Shown here piece by piece: positions 48,243 through 56,689 of a stretch of 64,000 nucleotides of DNA. A program made the position numbers and the translations under genes. Numbering within the stretch: the first letter of the stretch is position 1; each line of letters begins with the position of its first letter. Below the pieces are notes generated by a model. The model saw nothing but the letters and a program-made list of their open reading frames with translations. It searched no databases and was not told the DNA's origin. This DNA is from an uncultured Prevotellaceae bacterium (GTDB taxonomy: Bacteria; Bacteroidota; Bacteroidia; Bacteroidales; Bacteroidaceae): contig ONCG01000009.1 in the NCBI GenBank assembly GCA_900316285.1, forward strand, positions 1 through 64,000, given 5' to 3'.

Positions 48243-51242
48243 TTATCGTACCAAGACTTTTACGACCTTACCGTCAGCCTGGCGAACGATATTGATGCCG
48301 CGGCTGAGCTGCTGCTGGCGCACACCGCTCACAGAGTAGACGGCTGCGGGCTCGGCAGTTGTGGGCTCGGCGATGGTTTCGATAGCGGTGGCGTCCTCAT
48401 TGACGTAGGTGTCGCCATCCTTCTTCACAACACCGTGCGAAGGATCGAAGACGGGATGTTCGTCGCTGCCCAGCGTCTGATAGAATACCGTTGTGCCGGC
48501 ACCCTCGTTCAGGTCGTAGCAGAGCTTACCGCTTACCACATCGTCGGCGCTGACAGTTGTCACCTGGTTACCGTCAAGCTCATAGCAGTTGGTGAAGCTC
48601 ACGGCCGAACCGTTATAGCGTGCGAAGGTACGAGTACCGTCGACAGACTCAGGAGCCACCACACCGCAGTTGAAGGTGTTCACCACCTCTGCACGGTCGC
48701 CCAGCCAGCCGCTGATGGAGCCACACTCACGCTGGCCCACGATGTCGCCGGCGTTGTAGCAGTTGATGATGCGCACATAAGCCTCGCTGAGGTCGTTCAC
48801 ACCAAGGATACCAGCACCGTTAGCGCCAGAGGCACCGACGTTCACCGTAGCCTCATTGCCGCAGTTCTCGATGGTGAGCACGGCCTTGCCGACAGCTGTA
48901 CCAGCGATACCTGCCGAGTAGCCTGTGGAGTAGATTTCGCACGACTTGTCGACAACGACATTTTTGATCGTTGCACCGCTAACAACACCGAAGAGGCCCT
49001 TGTTGCCACCTTCCGACTCGATGACCATGTTCAAGATGCGATGGCCGTGACCATCGAAGACGCCCATGTAAGGACGCTTCACATCCTGCCAGTTGCCCTC
49101 GCCATCCTCCTGACTGAAACGAGTACCAATGCCCTCGAAGCTAATGCCCTTCATATCGATATCGGCAGCTAGGTCGACGATCACATCGCCTGCCACTTCA
49201 CCATTGTTCACAGCATCGGCGAGAGCCTTCAGCTGTTCGCCATTTCGGATGAGACGTGCACCGCATACCTGGCAGATGTCGTCCTGATACTGGTGATCAG
49301 CACGCTGGGGCTCGCCTTCGGTGTTGGAGTAGCTGATGTCGCTACCGGCCGAGCCGTCACAGTTCATCGAACCAACGGCATAGACCATCAGGTGATCGGC
49401 AAACGGTACGGGATAGTTGTCGCTACCCAGCGTCTGACGCCAAGCATCGCCGGCGCCACCCTGGTCGAGACGGTAACAGAGCTCGCCTGACTTCACAGCG
49501 TCTACGCTGACCACCTCGGCAGCACTCTCCGAGAGGTCGGTAATGTTATCGGTATAGAAGCAGTTCACCATGCTGGCGACGTTGCGGGCAAACACGGTGG
49601 AGTTGCCACGCAGACTCAGCAGCGATGCCGACACATAGCAGTTCTGGATGAGGGTTTCTACGCGACCGTGAGCATAGCCGATGATGGCTGCACTACCCTC
49701 GCTGTCGGGAGCATTCATGGTGCCCACGAAGGCACAGTTGGTGAAGGTCGGACTCTCGTGGCACACGGCGAAGAAGCCGCCGTCGGTAGCATCGCCAGGA
49801 TACGAACCGGTGATATTCACAGCCACGATGATGTTTTCATAAGTACACGTGCCGCGGCTGACGAAGCCCAGACCGCCGATGAAGCGCTGTGTGCTCTCGA
49901 TGGCACCGTCGACGACGAGGTTGCGAATAGTGGAGTTGCTGACCACCTTGAAGAGTGCTACACCGTCGTAGCTGACGTTGTAGTTGACCGTGATCTTATG
50001 ACCCTGACCGTCGAAGATGCCCTCAAACGAACGGCTCTCGTCGCCTTCGTTGGCCGAGAAAGCATCGCCACCGATCATCACGTCCTTCTTGGTGAACTCG
50101 CTGAAGTCAATGTCGGCGCCCAGGCGAGCGTTCACCTTCTTATGTCCCTTGTTCACCAGAGCGGCAAACCAGTTCAGGTCGGCAGCTGTGGAGAGGGTGT
50201 AGAAGCCATCGGTGAGAGGCAGGTGGTTCAAATCGACATCACCGCAGCGCGAGCAGATACCATCAACAAAGGTGTGCGGGTCGCGGTTCGACTCGTTCTT
50301 GTTGGAATATACCTCATCGCCACCCTTCGGGGTGCCGTCGCAGTTCAGGTCGCCTACAGCATAGACGATGCCATGCGAAGAGAACGGAACGGGGAAGGCA
50401 TCTACGCCGAGGGTCTGGAACCACACGACGTTTTCGCTCTGGCGGCCGTTCAGCTGATAAGCCACGCTACCCATCGAGAGGTCGTACTCGTCCTCGCTGA
50501 TGTAAGTACCCTGATAGCCATAGGTGTCGTAGTTGTTCGTGCCCTTGCCGTTACCGTTGCGCCACATGGAGTTGCTGCCATCCATGCCGATGACGTAACC
50601 GGCATTGTAGCAATTGGTGATCACACTACCGTTGTCGCCCACCCAGCCACAAAGGGCTGCCGCCTCGCGACCACCGGTGATGCCACCAGCGTTGAAGCAG
50701 TTCAGCAGACGGATGCCGCAAGCGCTGTTCATGCTCACGCCACAGATACCAGCTGCATTCTGTTCCTGTGCACCCACGCTACCTTCGTTACCGCAGTTCT
50801 CGAAGGTCACCGAGCCGCCTCCGTTGGTACCACCGGCGATGGCAGCGACGAAGCACTTACCCGATACTGAGCAGCTGTTGTCGACGATCACGTTCTTAAT
50901 CGTAGCGCCATCGCTCAGGACACCGAAGAGGCCTACATACTCCTGCTCAGGCAGGTCGATAATCATGTTACGGATGAAGTGCTGCTGTCCGTCGAAGGAT
51001 CCACGGAAGGCACTGCCCGTTGTTCCGATTGGCTGGTGGTTCACACCCGACATATCGATGTCTTGGGTGAGCACGGCGCTAACGGCACCATTGCCACTGG
51101 CCACAATGTTTGAGAAGTCTTCCAGGTCTTGGGCATTGCCAATCTGGTAGACGCCGTCTTTTTGATCTAAGGCGAAAGCCTCAGAGACGCTCAGCCATCC
51201 ACAGAGGACAGCCAGGAGCGCGATAAGTAAACTTTTCTTCAT
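48243..51242 (-). CDS. Triplicated GLUG-type surface protein
   Basis: The 999-residue protein has a signal peptide (1-24) and about three homologous modules of roughly 300 residues. Each has GLUG-like beta repeats (IENCGNEATVNVG, IINCYNAGDIVG). Modules 1 and 2 end in a cysteine motif (DGICSRCGDVD and DDICQVCGARL). The C terminus ends VYSVSGVRQQQLSRGINIVR and a DGKVVKVLVR tail, the sorting-like end shared with its neighbours. It probably sits at the cell surface and binds glycan or neighbouring PUL proteins. No enzyme motif is seen. It is located between GH31 and SusE/F-like genes. Confidence 0.75.
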   Translation of the reverse strand: MKKSLLIALLAVLCGWLSVSEAFALDQKDGVYQIGNAQDLEDFSNIVASGNGAVSAVLTQDIDMSGVNHQPIGTTGSAFRGSFDGQQHFIRNMIIDLPEQEYVGLFGVLSDGATIKNVIVDNSCSVSGKCFVAAIAGGTNGGGSVTFENCGNEGSVGAQEQNAAGICGVSMNSACGIRLLNCFNAGGITGGREAAALCGWVGDNGSVITNCYNAGYVIGMDGSNSMWRNGNGKGTNNYDTYGYQGTYISEDEYDLSMGSVAYQLNGRQSENVVWFQTLGVDAFPVPFSSHGIVYAVGDLNCDGTPKGGDEVYSNKNESNRDPHTFVDGICSRCGDVDLNHLPLTDGFYTLSTAADLNWFAALVNKGHKKVNARLGADIDFSEFTKKDVMIGGDAFSANEGDESRSFEGIFDGQGHKITVNYNVSYDGVALFKVVSNSTIRNLVVDGAIESTQRFIGGLGFVSRGTCTYENIIVAVNITGSYPGDATDGGFFAVCHESPTFTNCAFVGTMNAPDSEGSAAIIGYAHGRVETLIQNCYVSASLLSLRGNSTVFARNVASMVNCFYTDNITDLSESAAEVVSVDAVKSGELCYRLDQGGAGDAWRQTLGSDNYPVPFADHLMVYAVGSMNCDGSAGSDISYSNTEGEPQRADHQYQDDICQVCGARLIRNGEQLKALADAVNNGEVAGDVIVDLAADIDMKGISFEGIGTRFSQEDGEGNWQDVKRPYMGVFDGHGHRILNMVIESEGGNKGLFGVVSGATIKNVVVDKSCEIYSTGYSAGIAGTAVGKAVLTIENCGNEATVNVGASGANGAGILGVNDLSEAYVRIINCYNAGDIVGQRECGSISGWLGDRAEVVNTFNCGVVAPESVDGTRTFARYNGSAVSFTNCYELDGNQVTTVSADDVVSGKLCYDLNEGAGTTVFYQTLGSDEHPVFDPSHGVVKKDGDTYVNEDATAIETIAEPTTAEPAAVYSVSGVRQQQLSRGINIVRQADGKVVKVLVR

Positions 51243-51265
51243 AATGGTTTGATGTTATTGGGTTA

Positions 51266-51370
51266 TAAGTTTTGAGTTTCGAGATTCGAGTTTCTAGTTT
51301 CTAGCTTCTAGTTTCGAGTTTCTAGTTTCTAGATTCTAGTTTCTAGATTCTAGTTTCTAGATTCTAGTTT
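51266..51370 (-). repeat. TTTCTAG heptad array
   Basis: Heptads of the type TTTCTAG, TTCTAGA and TTTCGAG run from 51266 to 51370, between the surface-protein start codon at 51242 and the upstream gene's stop at 51374. Similar CTAG heptads precede the MgtC-like gene near 41785-41815. Confidence 0.8.
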
Positions 51371-51373
51371 CTG

Positions 51374-52099
51374 CTATTTCACCAGCTCGGCCTTCACCGT
51401 TTCGTTGAACTGGTCGATGGTGATGCGATAGATGCCGTCGGCACTCAGCGTCCACTTCGTGTCGGGACCACCGGTGCGCAGACGCGTGTCTTTCAGGATG
51501 TCGGTGTCCTGCGCATAGGGGTGCAAGGCTTTCGGATACCAGCGGTCCTGACCTTGGAACTTAAAACTGGCAGGCTCCTCAATGCCTTCGTGGCGCTTCA
51601 GCTCACCCTCCCATGTCCACAGGTAGGGATTGTCGATGTCGCGCTGCATGAGTTGCATCTTGCCTTCCTTCCAGCCCGAGGCCGTAGCACCGCCACCCAC
51701 GAACAGCTCGCCCCAAGGCTGCACAATCTCGCCGCGCAGCTGCTGCTGAGAGGTGTATACATGCAGGCGATAGTGACCATCGGCGACGACCACCTGCCAG
51801 GCAGGACTTGCGGCATCGGCGGTTTGCTTCCAAGCCAAGCCGCGGTTCACCACGTCGGCATCAGGCAACACGGGGGCGAAATATTGCGTCAGCTTACCAG
51901 CCTTGCGGGTGGTCGCCACACGCAGTTCGCCAACCTGGAGCGAGCCGGCATACTTCCAGTCGCCGTCACTCACTTTCTGCAGCCGCTGTGCACCACCGGG
52001 AACGGCCGTGCCCACGAGCCACAACTCTTTGTATTCTTGTGCCGGGAGCGTCAGGCAACCCAGCAACATCCATGCAAGTAGGAATATTTTTGTTTTCAT
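51374..52099 (-). CDS. SusE/SusF-like glycan-binding protein
   Basis: The 241-residue protein has a signal peptide (1-20, ending LPAQ) and two SusE/F-type beta domains. It starts EYKELWLVGTAVPGGAQRLQ and ends ADGIYRITIDQFNETVKAELVK. It is shorter than, but homologous to, the protein at 42508 and lacks the sorting-like tail. It is probably a surface or periplasmic binding protein of the PUL. A hairpin array lies 15 nt before the start codon. Confidence 0.8.
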   Translation of the reverse strand: MKTKIFLLAWMLLGCLTLPAQEYKELWLVGTAVPGGAQRLQKVSDGDWKYAGSLQVGELRVATTRKAGKLTQYFAPVLPDADVVNRGLAWKQTADAASPAWQVVVADGHYRLHVYTSQQQLRGEIVQPWGELFVGGGATASGWKEGKMQLMQRDIDNPYLWTWEGELKRHEGIEEPASFKFQGQDRWYPKALHPYAQDTDILKDTRLRTGGPDTKWTLSADGIYRITIDQFNETVKAELVK

Positions 52100-52114
52100 A
52101 AGAAATGGTTCAAT

Positions 52115-52178
52115 GTCGCTGCGCGACGGTTCAATGCGGCAGAGCCGCGGTTCAAATGGTTCAATGTCGCTGCGCGAC
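52115..52178 (-). repeat. GTTCAA-linked hairpin array before the SusE/F-like start codon
   Basis: GTCGC-TGC-GCGAC (52115-52127), GCGGC-AGA-GCCGC (52136-52148) and a second GTCGC-TGC-GCGAC (52166-52178) are separated by GGTTCAAT. Same design as the arrays at 45856 and 48055. Confidence 0.88.
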
Positions 52179-52198
52179 GGTTCAAAGTTTAATGTTCA

Positions 52199-52273
52199 AT
52201 GTAGGGACGCGGCGTGCCGCGTTCTGGACCCAGAATCGCTAACCCCAGAACGCGACACGTCGCGTCCCTACAT
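52199..52273. repeat. TGTAGGGACGCG inverted-repeat element (copy)
   Basis: The arms ATGTAGGGACGCGGCGTGCC and GACACGTCGCGTCCCTACAT (with compensatory variation) flank a CTGGACCC...CCAG centre. It ends 6 bp from the stop codon of the GH31 gene at 52279. Confidence 0.88.
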
Positions 52274-52278
52274 CATTC

Positions 52279-54561
52279 TTAATTATTCAATGTTATTACG
52301 ATGCGCTGCTCACAAGGTGTGGCAGGAATGTAGACGGTGACGATGCGCGACTGCTCGTTGTAGCCCCAGGCGCCGTTGGTGAGCTTTTGGCCATTCACGC
52401 TTACGGCCTGCGGACGATCGGTGGCGAGGAATTCAACGGTGTAGGCACGCTGCTGCAGCATACCGGGGAACTGTCCCTGGCACGGCTCGATGGTGAGCGT
52501 GTTGCCTTCGTGAACGAGGCGTGTGTTGGTGAAGACACCCTGCTGGTAGCCCTGCGTGTCGCCTTCGTCCTCATAGAGCGTCGCCGAGCCGTTGGCACCG
52601 GGCACCACCTTCAGGATGAGGCGATCGGGGCGCGTGTTCAGGTTCAGCATCGGCGGATTGTTGACGATGACGGCACCGGCACGGAAGAAGTAAGGAGTTT
52701 CCTCCTGCGTGTAGCTATCGGTGAAGATGCGATTGCCTTCAACAACCGTGTTGCGGCACACATCGAACCAGCGGCCTTCAGGCAGCCAGTTGCGGCGCTG
52801 TGCCTTTCCGTTCTCGCCCGTAGGCGTTACGACGGGAGCCACAAGGATGTCGTCACCGAACATATACTCGTCTTCAAACTGATAGGCATTGCTCTCTTCA
52901 GGCCAGTCGTAGTAGAGCGGACGGCAGAGGCTCACACCCGTATCGTAAGCCTGACGGCAGGCGGTGTAGATATATGGCATCAGCGCATAGCGCAGCTTCA
53001 CCGTCTCAAGCAGCAAGGGGAAGTTCTCATACTTCCAGATGCGGCGCTCAATGCCTTCCCAGTTGGTGGCATGAGTGCGGAAGATGGGCGTGAACACACC
53101 GTACTGCATCCAGCGCAGGTAGAGTTCAGGATTATTACCGTCATACTGCTGGTGACCACCGAGATCGTGACCCCAATATCCGAAGCCCACGTTCGAGGCT
53201 GTTGCCGTGAAGTAAGGCTGCCAGGCGAGTGTGCCGTATGTGGTGAAGGAGTCACCCGAGAAGCCGATAGGATAGCGATGGCTACCCAGACCGCCCCAGC
53301 GGTGGAAGATGAGCGGACGATGATCCTTGCGATTCAGGCGCATATCGTTGTAGAACACGTGGTTGCACCAGAAGGTCTCACCCAGACCATCCATGTATTT
53401 GCTTGTGAGGTTTTGCTGCCAGTCGATCCACCAGAAGTCAACGCCTTGGCGTTCGCGGGCACGGATGATGCGATTGAACATGTTGTGATAGAACTTCCCG
53501 TCGCTCAGGTTCCAAGGCACGCGGTTCACGGTGCTGTCGAGCCCCATGTCGGAGCGCAGCTCCTTGAAGTAGTCCTCGTCGTCATCGACACCGTCGGCGG
53601 GGTGCAAGTTCAGGGCGACCTTCAGGCCGTTTCCGTGCATCCAGCCGATGAGTCCTTCAGGATCGGGAATCGCCGTGCGGTCCCACGTCCAGCCGGTCCA
53701 GCCCTCGGTGTGCCAGTCCATATCGAAAATCATCACGTCCATCGGAATCTGATTGCGCTTCACGTCGTTCACAATCTCCATGAACTCATCACTGGTGTAG
53801 CGCTGATACTTGCTGTACCAGTAGCCCAAAACGTAGAGCGGCGGCATCGGTTGGCGGCCAGCCACTTTCGTGAAGTCGCCCAGTGCCTTCTTGTACTGAT
53901 GGCCGTAGCCCAGGAAGTACCAGTCGATAGCATCTTTGTCGACGGGCTCTGCCACCCAGGGCATCCCATCCACATCGCCGTCGAAGGCAAAGGAGGTGGA
54001 GCCGTCGCCACGCTTCGTGTGGGGCGACTCGTCGATGATGCTCCAGCCGGCACGCGAGAGCAGACCGTTCTCCAGCTCAGCGCGCTTGTTGTCACCAATC
54101 TGACCGTCGAGCGTACGCGTGGTTCCCTTCAGGTTCATGGAGTCGTCCTTGCCAGGATACCACATCACTCGGCGTCCGTTCAGGTTGAAGCTGATGTTCA
54201 GCACATCGGCGCTTGCAGCAGCATCGCCGGCGATTCGGCCACCTATCTTATATTGAAGGGTGAGCGCCGCGGTCTTCACCACGAGCCATCCGTCGCGCTC
54301 CTCGGTGGTGAACGACGGTACGGGCAACTGACGATTAACGATGGCAAACGTGGCGCGGTCTTCAAACAGGTCGCGGTCGCTGTACTGAATGCGAATCATC
54401 TCAGGCGTGAGCACCGTGAAGCGCGCATGTCCCGACCTGACGACGGCCTCGGGATTAGCTTTGGGGTTCCATTCGGCTGCTTGGGCACGCATGCTGCCAG
54501 CACCCGTGAGGGCGACGACGATGGCGATGGCCAGCAGTAGGATTTTCTTTCGATTGTTCAT
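52279..54561 (-). CDS. GH31 family alpha-glycosidase (DWQQ branch)
   Basis: The 760-residue secreted enzyme is a close paralogue of the protein at 43427. It has a signal peptide starting MNNRKKILLLAIAIVVAL, an EWNPKANPEAVVRSGHARFTV mature start, DVMIFDMDWHTEGWTGW, DFWWIDWQQN and IGFSGDSFTTYG. Unlike its paralogue it lacks the sorting-like tail. The ATG at 54561 is chosen because the promoter at 54600 excludes the in-frame extension to 54669. It is the first gene of the third PUL transcription unit. Confidence 0.94.
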   Translation of the reverse strand: MNNRKKILLLAIAIVVALTGAGSMRAQAAEWNPKANPEAVVRSGHARFTVLTPEMIRIQYSDRDLFEDRATFAIVNRQLPVPSFTTEERDGWLVVKTAALTLQYKIGGRIAGDAAASADVLNISFNLNGRRVMWYPGKDDSMNLKGTTRTLDGQIGDNKRAELENGLLSRAGWSIIDESPHTKRGDGSTSFAFDGDVDGMPWVAEPVDKDAIDWYFLGYGHQYKKALGDFTKVAGRQPMPPLYVLGYWYSKYQRYTSDEFMEIVNDVKRNQIPMDVMIFDMDWHTEGWTGWTWDRTAIPDPEGLIGWMHGNGLKVALNLHPADGVDDDEDYFKELRSDMGLDSTVNRVPWNLSDGKFYHNMFNRIIRARERQGVDFWWIDWQQNLTSKYMDGLGETFWCNHVFYNDMRLNRKDHRPLIFHRWGGLGSHRYPIGFSGDSFTTYGTLAWQPYFTATASNVGFGYWGHDLGGHQQYDGNNPELYLRWMQYGVFTPIFRTHATNWEGIERRIWKYENFPLLLETVKLRYALMPYIYTACRQAYDTGVSLCRPLYYDWPEESNAYQFEDEYMFGDDILVAPVVTPTGENGKAQRRNWLPEGRWFDVCRNTVVEGNRIFTDSYTQEETPYFFRAGAVIVNNPPMLNLNTRPDRLILKVVPGANGSATLYEDEGDTQGYQQGVFTNTRLVHEGNTLTIEPCQGQFPGMLQQRAYTVEFLATDRPQAVSVNGQKLTNGAWGYNEQSRIVTVYIPATPCEQRIVITLNN

Positions 54562-54599
54562 GTCTTCTTTGCGTTGTCTCTTGTTCAACATTTCACCTG

Positions 54600-54607
54600 C
54601 AAAGATA
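54600..54607 (-). promoter_or_regulatory. -7 box of the GH31 transcription unit
   Basis: The minus strand reads TATCTTTG about 40 bp upstream of the GH31 ATG at 54561 and just after the upstream unit's terminator. No good TTTG -33 element is seen, which fits an activator-dependent promoter. Confidence 0.6.
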
Positions 54608-54665
54608 GCGCGTATTGCGCGAACCTTGAAAAAAACAATCAAAAGTATAACGATTCTGACATAAT

Positions 54666-54702
54666 ACAAAACGGAAGCCGTTGGTTTTCAACGACTTCCG
54701 TT
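54666..54702 (-). terminator. Terminator of the regulator gene
   Basis: AACGGAAGCCGTTG (54670-54683) pairs with CAACGACTTCCGTT (54689-54702) with one mismatch. On the minus strand it is followed by TTTTGTATT. It is 50 bp past the stop codon of the regulator at 54752. Confidence 0.85.
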
Positions 54703-54751
54703 ATTATTTCGGTTGAATTGTATTAACGGAATATTCCGCGAAAAAATGCCG

Positions 54752-56347
54752 TCAGATGGCCATGATGCGCTTCTCGAACTCATCGTTGTCGACCGTCGAC
54801 CGATTCTTCACGCGTGTCTTGTAGGTGTTGACGGTGTGAACGGAGTAATCGAGGAACTTCGCGATGCGGTCGCTGTCGGTGATACCCAGTCGGATGAGGG
54901 CGAAGATGCGCATCTCGCTGGTCAGCGACTCATCGTTGGCTGGCTGCTTGCGGTCCTTCTCGTCGAACAGTTCATTGAAGCGCTCCACGAACGTCGGGAA
55001 GATTTTCAGGAACGTCTGGTCAAAAGCCTCATACATGTTTGCACGCTCGGCATTCAGCGCCGACAGATTCGTCATGCGGCCGAGGTCCTCAAACTGCCGG
55101 GCTTGTATCTTTCGTCCAATGGTCAGATACACATTCTCGAGCTTCGCGATGTATTCGGCATTGGTGTAGAAGGAACGGCCGATGTAGGCATTCTTAATTT
55201 TGTCGTCCTCCTTCAGGCGCAGGTTGGCTTCCTTCAGCAACTCAAGCTGCCCGGCGATGGTCTCTCGGGCCTCGGTGAGCTTCTGGTTCTTCTTGCGGAT
55301 GATGAAATAGCTCCAGAGCATGGCCAGCAAGATGGCAATGACCAGCCCCGTAGTGGCAAACAGCCAGTTGCGCTGACTGCGGATGGCGTTGTAGCGGTCT
55401 TGCTCGATGATGGGCAGGATGTCGTTGATTTCCATCTTGCGCAGGCGGGAGTTATAGAAGTTCACGTCCTCCAAAGCCTGATGCACATAGGCACTGGCGC
55501 GGTCGTAATCGCCATGCTTGTAGACGTAGCGCGACAGGTGGTAGAGGGCCGTGATCTCGCGCGTGGCGGTTTCGTTATCGGCAATCGCCGACTGCGCAAA
55601 GTAGTCGATGGCCTTGTTTTCGTCGTTCAGGAAGATGTAGGCCCACGCCATCTCGGCCGTCGTCATGGCTCGCTGCCGATTGTCGTCGCCGCAGAGCTCC
55701 AGCACTTTCTCGAACGACTGCAGCGCTTCCTTGTATTTCAGTTCACGCATCTGGTGCGACCCCGTCAGCGACCACCATAGCTTCGTACCCTCGGGTGTCA
55801 TCTGCTTCAGCGAGTCCATGTAGGCCATGCTTTGACTGATGTACTTCGTGTAGTAAGGTTCCTCGCGCACGTAGTCGGCCATCGACCGCCAGAGACGTCC
55901 GTAGTTGTCGTAGTAGTCGCTGAGCTGCTTGCCGCTGAGCACGCGGCGATTCATGGACTGCAGCACGTCGCGTGCCTCGCTGAGGATGCCGGCTGAGATG
56001 AGCGAGAACACCAGAGCGTTCTGCGACTCGGCAATGCGCTGCGGGTTGGCTTCCAGCTGAGCCACCTCCAGACAGGCATAGGCATAGTGGCGCGCCGAGT
56101 CGTAGCAGTAGCTCTTGTTCTCCTCGTAGAGTTTCATGAGCTGTTCGAACTCGCGCCCCTCGGCTTTCGCCAAGCGCAGTCCGTCACGGAGCTCGTTGAT
56201 GCGCTTCACCCGTTGTTGCTCATAAAAGTCGCGACGCGCCAGACTCGCGTCCAGCTGGCGCAGCCGTTCATTGGTCTGAGTGCTCGCCCAGGCTACCGAT
56301 ATCACTGATAGCAGCACAAGAAGTACCGCCACGAAAAGTCTTCGCAT
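54752..56347 (-). CDS. Membrane-bound TPR/HTH transcriptional regulator (DUF6377-like)
   Basis: The 531-residue protein has a signal peptide (1-21), a helical TPR-like sensor (about 25-320), one transmembrane helix (328-350, ATTGLVIAILLAMLWSYFII) and a coiled coil (about 352-385). A cytoplasmic part ends in a LuxR-like helix-turn-helix (about 484-516, SDRIAKFLDYSVHTVNTYKTRV). This matches the membrane regulators that control Bacteroidetes PULs, DUF6377 type. It lies between the SusCDE-GH43 and GH31 units and is probably their inducer-responsive activator. Own promoter at 56373 and terminator at 54666. Confidence 0.88.
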   Translation of the reverse strand: MRRLFVAVLLVLLSVISVAWASTQTNERLRQLDASLARRDFYEQQRVKRINELRDGLRLAKAEGREFEQLMKLYEENKSYCYDSARHYAYACLEVAQLEANPQRIAESQNALVFSLISAGILSEARDVLQSMNRRVLSGKQLSDYYDNYGRLWRSMADYVREEPYYTKYISQSMAYMDSLKQMTPEGTKLWWSLTGSHQMRELKYKEALQSFEKVLELCGDDNRQRAMTTAEMAWAYIFLNDENKAIDYFAQSAIADNETATREITALYHLSRYVYKHGDYDRASAYVHQALEDVNFYNSRLRKMEINDILPIIEQDRYNAIRSQRNWLFATTGLVIAILLAMLWSYFIIRKKNQKLTEARETIAGQLELLKEANLRLKEDDKIKNAYIGRSFYTNAEYIAKLENVYLTIGRKIQARQFEDLGRMTNLSALNAERANMYEAFDQTFLKIFPTFVERFNELFDEKDRKQPANDESLTSEMRIFALIRLGITDSDRIAKFLDYSVHTVNTYKTRVKNRSTVDNDEFEKRIMAI

Positions 56348-56372
56348 ATCTTTACAATTTTCATTAAGTCTT

Positions 56373-56380
56373 CAAAATTA
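56373..56380 (-). promoter_or_regulatory. -7 box of the regulator gene
   Basis: The minus strand reads TAATTTTG 25 bp upstream of the ATG at 56347. No TTTG -33 element at the usual distance. Confidence 0.55.
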
Positions 56381-56469
56381 GGAAGAATAAAACAAACGAG
56401 GGTTCTTTGTTTCCAAAATTTATAAAAATTTAACTACTAAATGGGCGAGGGGGGAGGAAGGAAGGAGGC

Positions 56470-56507
56470 AAAAAAAGCCGCTTCCCCTACCTAACAAGGA
56501 AAGCGGC
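56470..56507 (-). terminator. Terminator of the SusCDE-GH43 unit
   Basis: GCCGCTT (56477-56483) and AAGCGGC (56501-56507) form a stem, followed on the minus strand by seven T residues. With the repeat at 56587 and the -7 box at 56373 it accounts for most of the 342-bp gap 56348-56689. Confidence 0.85.
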
Positions 56508-56586
56508 GGTGACTCCACTGAGTCTGCTCAATAAACTAACTAAATCTTTATCTAATCAAAAATGTATGTCTTTACGAAATCAGCAG

Positions 56587-56662
56587 ATGTAGGGACGCGG
56601 CGTGCCGCGTTCTGGGGTTGGCTTTTCACGCACCAGAAACGCGGCACGCCGCGTCCCTACAT
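56587..56662. repeat. TGTAGGGACGCG inverted-repeat element (copy)
   Basis: ATGTAGGGACGCGGCGTGCC and the complementary GGCACGCCGCGTCCCTACAT arm flank a GGGGTTGGCTTTTCACGC loop; stem pairing is essentially perfect over more than 20 bp. It is 28 bp past the GH43 stop codon, before the terminator. Confidence 0.9.
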
Positions 56663-56689
56663 TCATGAGCCCATGTGCGGCGTCCCTCA

